In this document: piece after piece, positions 1 through 8,900 of the stretch
Layout of the letters: the number at the start of each line of letters is the position of its first letter
Position numbering within the stretch: the stretch's first letter is position 1
DNA from: Desulfofundulus thermosubterraneus DSM 16057
Lineage (GTDB): Bacteria > Bacillota > Desulfotomaculia > Desulfotomaculales > Desulfovirgulaceae
Reading direction: 5' to 3'
NCBI RefSeq assembly: GCF_900142025.1
Contig: NZ_FQZM01000014.1
Span: forward strand, 1-64,000
Length of the DNA: 64,000 bases
Notes under the pieces: generated by a model
The model's database searches: none
What the model was told of the DNA's origin: nothing
What the model saw: the letters and a program-made list of their open reading frames with translations, nothing else
Made by a program: the position numbers and the translations under genes

Positions 1-468
1 CAGGCCGCCTTTGGCTGGCAGGACTACCACCTCTTTGATTTTGACTTCGGTGATGTGGTGGTTCACGTTCCCGACCCTGATTATGCCCCGGGAGAATTGT
101 ACGGAGGCGCAAAAGAATTGAACGCCAAAAGAACGAAGATCGACGCTCTTCTCGGTGAACGCAAAAAATGCGTCTATACCTACGACTTTGGGGATAACTG
201 GCGGCATGATGTAATCCTGGAGACAATCCTGCCGGCCGAAGAAAGACGGCATTACCCGGTGTGCATAGCCGGCGCCCGCCACAGGCCACCGGAGGATGTC
301 GGTGGAGTTTCGGGTTATGAAGAATTTTTGAACATAATCAGCGACCCCGAACACCCGGAATACAATGATTACCTGATCTGGGCAGAAAAGGACACAGGCG
401 GGAGGAAGTTTGACCCGGAATATTTCTACATCAACGAAGTGAACCGGGCACTGGCAAAGATAAAATGA
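1..468 (+). CDS. pRiA4b ORF-3-like protein, 5' end cut off
   Basis: The reading frame is open from base 1 to the stop at 466-468, giving 155 visible residues; the start lies outside the window. The first residues contain the GWQDYHLFDF signature, close to the W-D-H-L-H-F opening of the plasmid pRiA4b ORF-3 family (PF07929), and the middle has YTYDFGDNWRHDV, also typical of it. The biochemical role of the family is not known; it is common on plasmids and next to SEC-C proteins, and here a SEC-C gene follows. Family assignment is fairly safe; any function would be a guess. Confidence 0.8.
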   Translation, partial: QAAFGWQDYHLFDFDFGDVVVHVPDPDYAPGELYGGAKELNAKRTKIDALLGERKKCVYTYDFGDNWRHDVILETILPAEERRHYPVCIAGARHRPPEDVGGVSGYEEFLNIISDPEHPEYNDYLIWAEKDTGGRKFDPEYFYINEVNRALAKIK

Positions 469-606
469 ACTCGCTACAGTGTTGTAAAGTTTCGGGTGTT
501 CTTAGTGTGTATGAAAGGTTTTCCCACGTAGGATGATTCGATTTGTGAGCAGCTGTCCCTGCCTAAACTGACAGGGGGAACAGATAAGATGTTGAGGAGG
601 ATGGGT

Positions 607-1527
607 TTGCCTAAAATCGGTAGAAACGACCCCTGCCCCTGCGGGAGCGGGAAGAAATATAAGAAATGTTGCCTTGGTCAGAGCAGGAAAAAGCACTGGT
701 CTTTGGATGAGGTCCGCTCTTTTACCACAGAAGAGATCATCTTAAAGTTGCGTGACTTCGGAATAAACGTAACCGAAGAAAGCTTTCTTAAAGAAGTCGA
801 AAACTTTTATTCAGCATGCGATTTGGCCGAACATTGGTGGAAGACCAATAAAGTCACCGCGAAAGGCTACGACCAGGACTTCCCCTGGATGGCCGCCGTT
901 GTCCTGTGGGAAAGATTGGCCCCGCACATGATTAATTCCGAGAAACTGGACGACATGATACAGGAAGGGTACCGTCTCTGCAGCGAAGGAAAAGAGGAAG
1001 AAGGCTGCCAGATATGGTTGGAAGTGTGGGAGCACCTGAAAAAACGTTTTACTCCGGAGATGAAGTCCATCAATGACGCGGAAAAAGTCTTTTCAGGGCT
1101 GCAGAACCTACACAACTGGTGCCAGGACCTGGAGATGGAACTGAGTAACGCGGGGCTAAAAGACCCGGTCTTTTACGAGAAGAGGATAGAATACTGCCGG
1201 GAGTTTTGCTCACTGTTTCCGGAAACAGAGAGGCTGATCATCGAAAACATGAAGAGGGCGGAAGCAGAATCTTACTTCGCCCTTGGTCTAGTTGAACAAG
1301 GAGAAAAAGCTTTTCAGTCTCTGGTGAATGAATTTCCCGATTCCGCCTGGGCGTACATCGGCTGGGGGGACATGTACTGGCTGTTCCGGGACAGCAAGGC
1401 CCCGCGCAATTACGACAGAGCGGAGAATATTTATCGTCTGGCACTAGAACGAAACGTTGCCGGTAGGGAAGATGTCCTGGAGAGGTTGCAGATGTTGAAA
1501 GAGGAAAGAAGCAAAGGGAAAAGGTGA
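607..1527 (+). CDS. SEC-C motif and TPR-like repeat protein
   Basis: The N-terminus carries a complete SEC-C zinc-binding motif ([17 protein letters not shown], the form found at the SecA C-terminus). The remaining 280 residues are helical, and the C-terminal part ([19 protein letters not shown], then [12 protein letters not shown]) looks like tetratricopeptide repeats, suggesting a protein-binding scaffold. I place the start at TTG 607, because AGGAGG at 595-600 sits 6 bases upstream; ATG 589 and ATG 601 are also in frame, but 601 touches the ribosome site. It ends within the dinB start region, so the two genes are probably co-transcribed. Substrate unknown. Confidence 0.75.
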   Translation: MPKIGRNDPCPCGSGKKYKKCCLGQSRKKHWSLDEVRSFTTEEIILKLRDFGINVTEESFLKEVENFYSACDLAEHWWKTNKVTAKGYDQDFPWMAAVVLWERLAPHMINSEKLDDMIQEGYRLCSEGKEEEGCQIWLEVWEHLKKRFTPEMKSINDAEKVFSGLQNLHNWCQDLEMELSNAGLKDPVFYEKRIEYCREFCSLFPETERLIIENMKRAEAESYFALGLVEQGEKAFQSLVNEFPDSAWAYIGWGDMYWLFRDSKAPRNYDRAENIYRLALERNVAGREDVLERLQMLKEERSKGKR

Positions 1528-1532
1528 TCCTC

Positions 1533-2681
1533 ATGTCCCACGATATCCTGCTCTGCGACCTGGACGCCTTCTTCGCTTCCGTGGAACAGCGTGACCACCC
1601 CGAATACCGGGGCAGGTCGGTCATCGTCGGCGGCCGCCCGGACGAACGCGGCGTGGTCGCCACGTGTTCCTACGAAGCCCGGAAATACGGTATCCGCTCG
1701 GCCATGCCCATGAGCCGCGCGGTCAAGTTGTGTCCCAACGCCGTTTTTCTCCCGGTTGACATGGCCCGCTACCGCCGGGTATCGGCTCAGGTATTCGCCG
1801 TCTATGCCCGGTTCGCCGCGCAAATAGAGCCGGTATCCATCGATGAAGCATACCTTGCCGTGCCTTCCGGCAGGGGAATGGCAACGGCCAGGAAAATCCG
1901 GGAGGCGGTGAGGCGGGAATTGAACCTGCCCGTTTCCATCGGAGTGTCGGTCAACAAACTCCTGGCGAAAATGGCCTGTGAGCTGGCCAAGCCGGACAGC
2001 TTAAAGCAGATTAAGCCGGAAGACGTGCCGGCGGTGGTCTGGCCGCTGCCGGTGAGGAAACTGCACGGAGTGGGGCCGCATACGGAAGAAAGATTACACC
2101 AAATTGGGGTCAGGACAATCGGCCAGTTGGCAGCATTTCTGGAAAGCGAACTGGTCAGGATATTCGGCAGTTTCGGTGCGACTCTACACCAGTACGCCAA
2201 CGGGATTGACACCCGGGAAATAGAACAGGTGCGGAAAATCAAATCCGTAGGTGAGGAAACGACGTTCCCCAGGGACGTATACGACAGGGAAGCGGTTTTG
2301 AGAACGCTCCTGGAGCTGGCCGAGCAGGTCGGTTACCGCCTGCGCAGGAAAAAGCTTAAAGGCCGGACGGTCACGGTAAAGATACGCTTCAGCGACTTCA
2401 GTACCATCACCAGGTCCCGGACACTGCTCAATTCCGTTGATGAGGACGGAGCCATTTACAAAGCAGCCCGGGAGCTTTTTCTGGACAACTGCGGTCGGCC
2501 TCCCTGGAGGTTGGTCGGAATACAGGTTTCCAACCTGGAAGATGGGTCTTACGAGCAGCTGTCCTTGTTTGCAGAAAGAAAAAAGGAAAAACAATTGTGT
2601 TTTATAATAGATGAACTGAGGGAAAAGTATGGGAAAGATGTGATAAAAAAGGCTGCGTTGTTGAACTTTTCCTCTTTTTAA
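1533..2681 (+). CDS. dinB: DNA polymerase IV (Y-family translesion polymerase)
   Basis: A Y-family lesion-bypass polymerase of 382 residues, full length for DinB. Visible motifs are the N-terminal metal-binding LLCDLDAFFASVEQ, the catalytic SIDEAYL near residue 105, SVNKLLAKMA, and a helix-hairpin-helix region around KLHGVGPHTEERL. Near the C-terminus QLSLF is a canonical beta-clamp binding motif, so the enzyme should work at the replication fork. The start could also be GTG 1524, overlapping the upstream stop; ATG 1533 gives the usual family N-terminus. With the SRAP gene just downstream it makes a two-gene DNA-damage module on the accessory region. Confidence 0.93.
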   Translation: MSHDILLCDLDAFFASVEQRDHPEYRGRSVIVGGRPDERGVVATCSYEARKYGIRSAMPMSRAVKLCPNAVFLPVDMARYRRVSAQVFAVYARFAAQIEPVSIDEAYLAVPSGRGMATARKIREAVRRELNLPVSIGVSVNKLLAKMACELAKPDSLKQIKPEDVPAVVWPLPVRKLHGVGPHTEERLHQIGVRTIGQLAAFLESELVRIFGSFGATLHQYANGIDTREIEQVRKIKSVGEETTFPRDVYDREAVLRTLLELAEQVGYRLRRKKLKGRTVTVKIRFSDFSTITRSRTLLNSVDEDGAIYKAARELFLDNCGRPPWRLVGIQVSNLEDGSYEQLSLFAERKKEKQLCFIIDELREKYGKDVIKKAALLNFSSF

Positions 2682-2719
2682 CGGCGGCAAATTCACTATC
2701 CACGAAGGGGGTATTCGTC

Positions 2720-3385
2720 ATCTGCGGTCGCTTTACCTTAACTGCTGCTCCGGAAACAATCAGCAAAACCTTCCGCGTCCCATTCGATATTCCCTACTCT
2801 CCGCGGTATAACATCGCACCCGGGCAAGACGTCCCTGTAATCGTCGGAGATGAATCCGGGCGGCTTCTCAAAGTTATGTGCTGGGGTCTTATTCCTCACT
2901 GGGCGAAAGACGCCTCGAGGGGGAGCAAACTCATCAACGCGCGGGCTGAAACTGTTTTGACAAAGCCCTCTTTCAGGGATTCCTTTCGCTTCCGAAGAAG
3001 GTGTCTCGTTCCCGCCGACGGCTTTTACGAGTGGAAAAGAGAGGGGAAAAAGAGCACCCCTTACAGGATAGCGCTTCCCGGCAAAGAGGTGTTTGCCTTT
3101 GCCGGTCTCTGGGACAGGTGGGATTCCCCAGAAGGAAGCGTGTTTTCTTTTACAATAATTACTACCGAGGCAAACGAATCCATGAAGGAGATCCACAACA
3201 GGATGCCTGTCATACTCAGCGACGAGGAAGAGTACATCGAGTGGCTTGAGACTGGAGATTTACGCGCCTTGAAGAAAATTCTCCGCCCTTATGAGGGAAG
3301 GCTTCATATTTACCCCGTTTCGAAACTGGTCAATTCACCAAAAAACGACATGCCCGAACTCATCCTGGAAGAAACAGCGCGTTAA
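2720..3385 (+). CDS. yedK: SOS response-associated peptidase (SRAP/HMCES/YedK family), apparent ATC start
   Basis: SRAP proteins shield abasic sites in single-stranded DNA by forming a thiazolidine link through Cys2. Family motifs are complete: CGRFTL at the N-terminus, PRYNIAPGQ, WGLIPHWAK, INARAET, the catalytic Glu in GFYEWK and the His in HNRMPVIL. The Cys must be residue 2 after Met removal, yet the codon before it is ATC (2720-2722), and no ATG, GTG or TTG occurs in frame upstream within a plausible distance. AAGGGGG at 2705-2711 is well placed for initiation at ATC. The first in-frame ATG (2876) would remove the catalytic Cys. Either a rare start codon or a mutated or misread base. Confidence 0.88.
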   Translation: MCGRFTLTAAPETISKTFRVPFDIPYSPRYNIAPGQDVPVIVGDESGRLLKVMCWGLIPHWAKDASRGSKLINARAETVLTKPSFRDSFRFRRRCLVPADGFYEWKREGKKSTPYRIALPGKEVFAFAGLWDRWDSPEGSVFSFTIITTEANESMKEIHNRMPVILSDEEEYIEWLETGDLRALKKILRPYEGRLHIYPVSKLVNSPKNDMPELILEETAR

Positions 3386-3425
3386 GCGCTTTTTTTGTGG
3401 CCATTTATCGAAAGGAGTTGGTTTT

Positions 3426-4409
3426 GTGATAGCCATCGACGTGGGCTACAGTCACACAAAAGCCATATCCCCCGACCGCCGGGTGCTCATACCTTCCGTG
3501 GTGGCCCCGCACCGCGAACTACCGCTGGCTGAACTGTCCCGTAACGGCTCCGGCCACGTGGTTGAAATCCGCAAATTGAACGGCGATACCAAAAACGGCG
3601 ATACCAAAAAGTATTTCGTGGGTGAGCTGGCCCTGCGGGAAGGACAGGGGGCGACATTTACCCTTGACCGGGAGAAACACAGACATCCCAACCACGACAT
3701 CCTCGTACTGGCAGCCGCCCGGCTCCTGGAGGCCCGGGAGGGTGCTACTCTGGTGGTCGGGCTTCCCGTAGCCTACTACCGCCTGCAGAAGGAAGAACTG
3801 CGTAAACAGCTGGAGGCTCTGCACGCGAAGGTGTCTGTAGACGACGGTCCCCTCGCCCGGGTCTCCTTCGGGAAGGTGGTGGTATATCCCCAGGGGGCTG
3901 GAGCGCTGTTGACGGCCTCAGACCTGCCGGAGAACAGTCTAATATGCCTCGTGGACGTGGGTTTCAAAACCACGGACTACGTACTGGCTAAGGTGGCCGG
4001 TGGTATGGTTGGCCCCGAAGGTGGCGGTTCTGTTGAGTACGGCGTCTTCCAGATGTATGAAACTGTGGCAGCCGCCTTCGGATCCGCGACAGGGGCTCCA
4101 CTGGACATGAACGTGGCAGCAGCCGTAGCCGCTCAGGGCAGGGTAACGTTCCGGGGCAGGGAACTGGACCTGACGGCAGCGGTGAAGGCGGCCCGCGTCA
4201 ATACCGCCCGGGCCATAGCCGACCGCGTGCTGGCGGCCCTGGGGCAAAAAGGGGACTTCGTGGCGAAGTTCTACCTGGCCGGCGGTGGGGCGAAAGCGCT
4301 ACCGGAGCTGACGGATATGTTCCCGGCGGCCGAGATCCTGCCGGACCCGCAGTGGGCCAACGCGGAAGGATTTTTGAAGGTTGTAACCGGAACCCTCAAA
4401 AGCGCGTAA
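3426..4409 (+). CDS. ParM/StbA-like actin family plasmid segregation protein
   Basis: A 327-residue actin-fold ATPase. Visible nucleotide-binding elements are phosphate-1 (IAIDVGYSHTKA, N-terminus), phosphate-2 (LVDVGFKTTDYVLA, about residue 175) and the adenosine motif (FYLAGGGAKALPEL, about residue 282). Proteins of this type polymerise into filaments that push plasmid copies apart, working with a small DNA-binding adaptor on a centromere. GTG 3426 is chosen because AAAGGAG (3411-3417) lies 8 bases upstream; longer in-frame extensions run into the SRAP gene. The small gene at 4572 and the repeats at 4441/4541 could be its adaptor and centromere. This points to a plasmid-like ancestry for the region. 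Confidence 0.85.
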   Translation: MIAIDVGYSHTKAISPDRRVLIPSVVAPHRELPLAELSRNGSGHVVEIRKLNGDTKNGDTKKYFVGELALREGQGATFTLDREKHRHPNHDILVLAAARLLEAREGATLVVGLPVAYYRLQKEELRKQLEALHAKVSVDDGPLARVSFGKVVVYPQGAGALLTASDLPENSLICLVDVGFKTTDYVLAKVAGGMVGPEGGGSVEYGVFQMYETVAAAFGSATGAPLDMNVAAAVAAQGRVTFRGRELDLTAAVKAARVNTARAIADRVLAALGQKGDFVAKFYLAGGGAKALPELTDMFPAAEILPDPQWANAEGFLKVVTGTLKSA

Positions 4410-4432
4410 AATCCGGCTTTGAGGGCAATTTT
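4393..4432 (+). terminator. Possible rho-independent terminator after the parM-like gene
   Basis: CCCTCAAA (4393-4400) can pair with TTTGAGGG (4418-4425), with extra pairing of GC on each side of a one-base bulge, and a T-rich tail CAATTTTT follows. The left arm overlaps the 3' end of the coding sequence. Modest strength. Confidence 0.4.
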
Positions 4433-4440
4433 TCGCTCCA

Positions 4441-4553
4441 GGTACCGGTACTCCTTTCTGGCGCTGATCGTCGCGGCCATTAAGTGCCGGAACCGGAGCG
4501 GGAAAAAGGGGTCTGAAGCCGCATGACGCCTGGAAAAGAAGGTACCGGTACTC
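4441..4553. repeat. Pair of 13-bp direct repeats, possible parC-like centromere or operator
   Basis: GGTACCGGTACTC occurs at 4441-4453 and again, identically, at 4541-4553, exactly 100 bp apart, in the gap between the actin-like gene and the small gene at 4572. Iterons in such a gap are typical of the centromere or operator bound by a ParR-type adaptor. Only two copies are seen, so the role is inferred. Confidence 0.4.
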
Positions 4554-4571
4554 TTACAGGAGTGGTTCGTT

Positions 4572-4835
4572 GTGGCGAGGAATAAGACAAAGTATAAGCG
4601 GCTGGAATTGCGGCTGCCGGCTGACCACCCGCTGTTCCGTTACCCTCCCGGCCAGCGGGCGGCCAGGGCGAGGGAACTTATCGACACGGCCATCCGTCTT
4701 GAAGAGCGGCTGTCGGAGATAGAGCGACAACTGGCCGGGATTGCGCAAAAACTCACCGGTGGAGCATGTACCAGCACCCGGAAAGTTCCCCAAAAGACCG
4801 TGGAGTTTGATGTGGAAGCATTTATGAACCTTTGA
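4572..4835 (+). CDS. Small coiled protein, possible ParR-like adaptor
   Basis: An 87-residue protein starting at GTG 4572. The N-terminal third (KYKRLELRLPADHPLF) has an alternating pattern that could form the beta strand of a ribbon-helix-helix fold, followed by a charged helix with heptad spacing (residues about 28-60, ARELIDTAIRLEERLSEIERQL). Size, position directly after an actin-like gene and the flanking 13-bp repeats fit a ParR-type DNA adaptor, but sequence alone does not prove it; it could equally be an unrelated coiled-coil protein. The next gene follows closely (RBS GCGAGGTGG at 4837), so they likely share a transcript. Confidence 0.6.
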   Translation: MARNKTKYKRLELRLPADHPLFRYPPGQRAARARELIDTAIRLEERLSEIERQLAGIAQKLTGGACTSTRKVPQKTVEFDVEAFMNL

Positions 4836-4849
4836 GCGAGGTGGTTTTC

Positions 4850-5203
4850 ATGTTCGAACCCGCATACGTCCGCCTGGCGCGGGCAGTCGTTCTCCAGGCC
4901 GTTAAAGACGCTGTAAACCCGGTGAGGTATGGCTCACGCGACTATTCCGCCAGGCATATCAAAGCCGACGCCCGGAAATTCATCCGGAAAGCGGCACTGG
5001 AGGACGGCTACGAGCATGGTATATTCGAGCTGGCGGGCGTGGACCCCCGGCGGGTCCTGGCACACCTGGAAGAAAGGATGAAGACACATGTGGATAGCGG
5101 TAGACGTGGACAACACCGTGGCGAATACGAACCTGGAGCTGGTGCGCAGGTTCAGCGTGCCGCTGAACAAATACCCGGCGCCGCTACCGCCGGGGTTTTT
5201 TAG
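4850..5203 (+). CDS. Hypothetical protein with long overlap into the HAD gene
   Basis: No family recognised. ATG 4850 has GAGGTGG 5-6 bases upstream. The first 80 residues look like real protein: mixed helices, with a run KADARKFIRKAALEDGYEHGIF and then AGVDPRRVLAHLEER. The last 39 residues are read in a second frame of the following HAD gene, which starts at 5088, so the two overlap by 116 bp. The tail is rich in Gly, Arg and Ala and looks like uninformative overlap sequence. The true C-terminus may be functional only up to about residue 80. Confidence 0.55.
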   Translation: MFEPAYVRLARAVVLQAVKDAVNPVRYGSRDYSARHIKADARKFIRKAALEDGYEHGIFELAGVDPRRVLAHLEERMKTHVDSGRRGQHRGEYEPGAGAQVQRAAEQIPGAATAGVF

Positions 5204-5663
5204 TACCCAGGAAGGCCTGAAACTTTTGCAACGGGCAGAGCCGTTCCCCCGCGCAGCCGAAACGCTGAAAACCCTGGCTGACCTCGGCTACCGCATCGCC
5301 TACATCAGCTCCCGTCCCGGGGACGCCCTTTTTCTCACCGTGCGCTGGCTGCAGAAACACGGTTTCCCTGCGGACCAGGTGCTGTGCGGCCTGGACAGGC
5401 AGGGGAAGGCGGAGGTGGCTACGCAAGAACTGCAGGCCGTGGCAGTCTTTGAAGACGATCCGGTGCTCGCAGCGGCCCTGCTCAACAAGGTACCGGCGCT
5501 TTGGCTCAAAGACTGGCCGTACAACAGGAAGCTGCCCGCCGGGAAAGGCGCGAGATGGAACGCCGAAAGGGTGATCAGGTTCAGGGCCTGGAGCGAGGTG
5601 GAAAAGGCGGTGGTCACCAGCAACCCGGACCTAGCGGCCCTGATCGGCAAAAAGGGGGAATAG
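5088..5663 (+). CDS. HAD-superfamily hydrolase (nucleotidase-like phosphatase)
   Basis: A 191-residue HAD phosphatase. The catalytic motif I is at the very N-terminus (AVDVDNTVANT, with the two Asp spaced as nucleophile and acid), motif II is the Ser of YISSRPG near residue 72, and motif IV is VFEDDP around residue 122. The layout resembles the 5'-nucleotidase and polynucleotide 3'-phosphatase-like small HAD proteins often carried by phages and plasmids. Substrate cannot be read from sequence. It begins inside the upstream gene and its stop is 5 bases from the topB start, so it sits in a tight operon. Confidence 0.75.
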   Translation: MWIAVDVDNTVANTNLELVRRFSVPLNKYPAPLPPGFFSTQEGLKLLQRAEPFPRAAETLKTLADLGYRIAYISSRPGDALFLTVRWLQKHGFPADQVLCGLDRQGKAEVATQELQAVAVFEDDPVLAAALLNKVPALWLKDWPYNRKLPAGKGARWNAERVIRFRAWSEVEKAVVTSNPDLAALIGKKGE

Positions 5664-5667
5664 TGTT

Positions 5668-8070
5668 TTGCGCAAGCTGGTTATAGCCGAGAAACCGTCC
5701 GTCGCCCGCGACATTGCCTCCGCCCTGGGGAAATTCGCGCAAAAAGACGGCTACCTGGAGAACGACCGTCTGGTCATCTCCTGGGCTCTGGGCCACCTCC
5801 TGGAACTGGCCGACGCGCACGAATACGACCCGACATTCGTCAAATGGACTCTTGAGCAGCTTCCCATCCTTCCGGAGGAGTTCAAACTGCATCCAATCAG
5901 GAGTGGCACGAAGCAACTCAAAATCCTGAATCAACTGCTAAATTCGGCGGACGTGGCGGAAGTAATCAACGCCTGTGACGCGGGACGGGAGGGAGAACTG
6001 ATCTTCCGCCGCATATACGAGTGGTGCGGCTGCAGAAAACCGGTCAAACGCCTGTGGCTTTCGGAGGCCACCCCCTCCGCTATCAAGGAGGCCTTCAAAA
6101 AGCTCCGTGACGGCCGCGAACTGGACAACCTGGCCGCGGCGGCCAGGGCCCGGGCCGAAGCCGACTGGATCGTGGGGATCAACGCCACCCGGGCGTTTTC
6201 GGTGAAACACAAAACCCTGCTTTCTGTCGGCAGGGTGCAGACGCCCACCCTGGCCCTGGTGGTGCGGCGGGAAAGGGAAATCCGGGATTTCAAGCCGGAG
6301 ACTTACTGGGAGGTCCGGGCCACCTTCCAGAAAAGCGGCGGGGCCACCTACCGGGGCAGGTGGTTCAGGGGTGGCGAGAGCCGCATCAAAGAAAAATCAC
6401 GGGCGGAGGAACTGGTACGGGCCGCCCTGGCCGCCGGTTCCGGCAGGGTGACACAGGTTGAAAAACGCACCAAAACGGAAGCCCCGCCCCTGCTCTTCAA
6501 CCTGAACGACCTGCAGAAAGAAGCCAACCGGAAGTACGGAATGACGGCCCAGAAGGTCCTGGACACGGCCCAATCTCTGTATGAGAAGCACAAACTGATC
6601 ACCTACCCCAGGACCGACAGCCGCCATCTAACGGGGGCACTGGCGCGGCACACCCTGCAAAAGCGCCTGGCCGCCCTGGAAAAATGCCCGGAATACGGGG
6701 AACTGGTCCGCCGTATAAGGCCGGGGATGATGCCGGGCAAACGTCACATCGACGACGCCGGAGTCACGGACCACCACGCCATCATCCCCACGGACGTGAC
6801 TCCAGACCCGGCGGCCCTCAACCCCGCGGAGCGACAGGTATATGATCTGGTGGTCCGGAGGTTCCTGGCCATGTTTTATCCCCCGGCAGTCTACGACGAA
6901 ACCAAAGTGGTCACTGAAGCCGGGGGCGAGACTTTCAAATCCGGAGGCCGGGTCGAGATCGAGCCGGGCTGGAAAGCGGTATACGGGCCGGAAGAAAAGG
7001 AGGAAAAGGATGGGAAGGACGAAGACGGAGAATCACAACCGCTTCCGCCCCTGGCCGAAGGCGAGACGGTCGCTGTCGAAAAAGCGGGGGCCGTCGAGCG
7101 GCAGACGAAACCCCCGAAACGGTACACCGAAGCCACGCTTCTGGCGGCCATGGAAAATGCCGGCCGCCTGGTGGACGACAGGGAAATGGCCGAAACCCTC
7201 AAAGCCGCCGGCGGCATCGGCACCCCCGCCACCAGGGCGGCGATCATCGAAACGCTGATTAAGCGGGGATACGTCGAGCGCCGCAAGAAAACCCTGGTGC
7301 CCACCCCGCGGGGCGAAGCCCTGGTAGACCTGGTGCCGGAAAAACTGAAATCGGTGGAACTGACCGCTCAATGGGAAGACGGGCTGCGGCGTATAGAGGA
7401 GGGGCTGGATGATGCCCGGTTGTGGCTGGTTGGCCTCAAAAATTTCACGGTGGAGATGGTGGCCATGGCAAAAGAACAGGAAGCAAACGGCGCGGTACAT
7501 CAGAAGGAGGTGATAGGCAGGTGTCCTCTATGCGGACGTGACGTGCTGGAATATACCAAATCCTACGGCTGCAGCGGGTACAAGGAGGGCTGCGGGTTTG
7601 CCATCTGGAAGGAGATCGCCGGCAAAAAGATCACGGTCAATCAGGCAAAAGAACTGCTTCAGAAAGGCAAAACCGGTGTTATCAAAGGCTTCAAATCGAA
7701 AGCCGGCAAGAACTTCGACGCTGCGTTGACTTTGGGCGAAAACGGCAGGGTCAACTTCGAGTTTGCGGATCATGCCGGCCATGTCCTGGGTAGGTGCCCG
7801 CTGTGCGGAAAGGACGTTATCGAGGGCAAAAAAGGTTACGGCTGCGCGGGCTGGAAGGAAGGGTGCAAGTTCGTCATCTGGAAAGAGGTCGCCGGCAAAA
7901 AGATCACGGTCAGCCAGGCAAAAGAACTGCTCCAGAAAGGTAAAACCGGCGTCATCAAAGGTTTTAAATCCAAAGCCGGCAGGGAATTTGAAGCTGTCCT
8001 GGTTTTGGGTGAAGACGGCAAGATAGAATTCGAGTTCAAAACCGACAGGGGGGATAATGTATGCGGATAG
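5668..8070 (+). CDS. topB: DNA topoisomerase III with two C-terminal zinc/repeat modules
   Basis: An 800-residue type IA topoisomerase. The Toprim domain shows VIAEKPSVARDIA and NACDAGREGELIFR; SVGRVQTPTLALVVRRE follows, and the catalytic Tyr is Tyr313 in LITYPRTDSRHL. The C-terminus holds two near-identical modules of about 90 residues, each starting with a CPLCG...CGF/CKF zinc ribbon and continuing with the KKITVNQAKELLQKGKTG repeat found in many mobile-element TopB proteins. Such enzymes decatenate plasmid copies and accompany conjugation and partition modules. Start is TTG 5668 with GGGGGA 9 bases upstream. The S1 gene starts inside its last codons. Confidence 0.93.
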   Translation: MRKLVIAEKPSVARDIASALGKFAQKDGYLENDRLVISWALGHLLELADAHEYDPTFVKWTLEQLPILPEEFKLHPIRSGTKQLKILNQLLNSADVAEVINACDAGREGELIFRRIYEWCGCRKPVKRLWLSEATPSAIKEAFKKLRDGRELDNLAAAARARAEADWIVGINATRAFSVKHKTLLSVGRVQTPTLALVVRREREIRDFKPETYWEVRATFQKSGGATYRGRWFRGGESRIKEKSRAEELVRAALAAGSGRVTQVEKRTKTEAPPLLFNLNDLQKEANRKYGMTAQKVLDTAQSLYEKHKLITYPRTDSRHLTGALARHTLQKRLAALEKCPEYGELVRRIRPGMMPGKRHIDDAGVTDHHAIIPTDVTPDPAALNPAERQVYDLVVRRFLAMFYPPAVYDETKVVTEAGGETFKSGGRVEIEPGWKAVYGPEEKEEKDGKDEDGESQPLPPLAEGETVAVEKAGAVERQTKPPKRYTEATLLAAMENAGRLVDDREMAETLKAAGGIGTPATRAAIIETLIKRGYVERRKKTLVPTPRGEALVDLVPEKLKSVELTAQWEDGLRRIEEGLDDARLWLVGLKNFTVEMVAMAKEQEANGAVHQKEVIGRCPLCGRDVLEYTKSYGCSGYKEGCGFAIWKEIAGKKITVNQAKELLQKGKTGVIKGFKSKAGKNFDAALTLGENGRVNFEFADHAGHVLGRCPLCGKDVIEGKKGYGCAGWKEGCKFVIWKEVAGKKITVSQAKELLQKGKTGVIKGFKSKAGREFEAVLVLGEDGKIEFEFKTDRGDNVCG

Positions 8071-8900
8071 CTCCGGAAGGAACCAGCATAACGGAACTGG
8101 ATCAATGGGATATTTTCTATGATGCCAAAGACCGCGACAGCGTTTTAAGCGCGGTCGTAACGTCCGTCGTGAGGCCGAAAACATTGAACGGATTATACTG
8201 GGAACTCAAATTTGAAGACGCGGACGGAGTGCGCGGCGTGGTACCCTCGTCCGAAACCGGGCTGCCCAGCGAAAGAACAATGAATTTCTTCGTCAATCAG
8301 AAAGTGAACGTCAAAATAAAAAGCATCGACAGGAAGAACGGCATTGTGGCCTGCACCCGGCGGGAAGTGGTCGAAGAGGCGGTCAACCAGTTGCTGGGCA
8401 CCCTCACTGAAGGCGAAGAAATTCCGGCCCTGGTGCGCTATGTATCCAGAAGAGGCGTGGGGCTGGACATCGGCGGCGGCGTGATAGTTGAAGTGCCGTA
8501 TCGAAATGCGGCCTATTCCCGATCGCTTCCCCTGGACGTGATATACAGGCCGGGGCAATTGATCAGGGTTACGGTTCAGGCCATCGACAAAGAGAAGAAA
8601 GATATACGGGTATCAATCAAGGACCCCTGGGAAAACGAAGAATTCAGCCGGGGCACCATCCTGACCGGCAGAGTTTTAAAAATTCGCGGCAGGGAAATGT
8701 TCGTCGAAGTCCGCCAGGGCTTGATCGGCCTGGCCGGCTATCCGCTCAACAAAAGGATTGAGGAAGGGGAACAATTGCCGTTTCAGGTTTTGTCTTTCGA
8801 CAAGATGGAAAGGAAACTGCACCTGGTCGTGCTGGACCCGGAACGCATACGGGGAAGGAGGGTGCGGCGTGAAAGGAGAATCAGGGAAGCGAAGCTTTAA
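8061..8900 (+). CDS. S1-repeat RNA-binding protein
   Basis: A 279-residue protein made of at least three S1-like OB folds: residues about 30-95 (SVLSAVVTSVVRPKTLNGL), 110-180 (GEEIPALVRYVSRRGVGLDI ... VSIKDPW) and 195-260 (GTILTGRVLKIRGREMFVEV). S1 domains bind RNA, so a role in translation or RNA handling for the element is plausible. The C-terminus is very basic (RIRGRRVRRERRIREAKL). It overlaps topB by 10 bp and the next gene by 32 bp, so it is translationally coupled. On a mobile element an S1-repeat protein is unusual; partner unknown. Confidence 0.78.
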   Translation: MRIAPEGTSITELDQWDIFYDAKDRDSVLSAVVTSVVRPKTLNGLYWELKFEDADGVRGVVPSSETGLPSERTMNFFVNQKVNVKIKSIDRKNGIVACTRREVVEEAVNQLLGTLTEGEEIPALVRYVSRRGVGLDIGGGVIVEVPYRNAAYSRSLPLDVIYRPGQLIRVTVQAIDKEKKDIRVSIKDPWENEEFSRGTILTGRVLKIRGREMFVEVRQGLIGLAGYPLNKRIEEGEQLPFQVLSFDKMERKLHLVVLDPERIRGRRVRRERRIREAKL

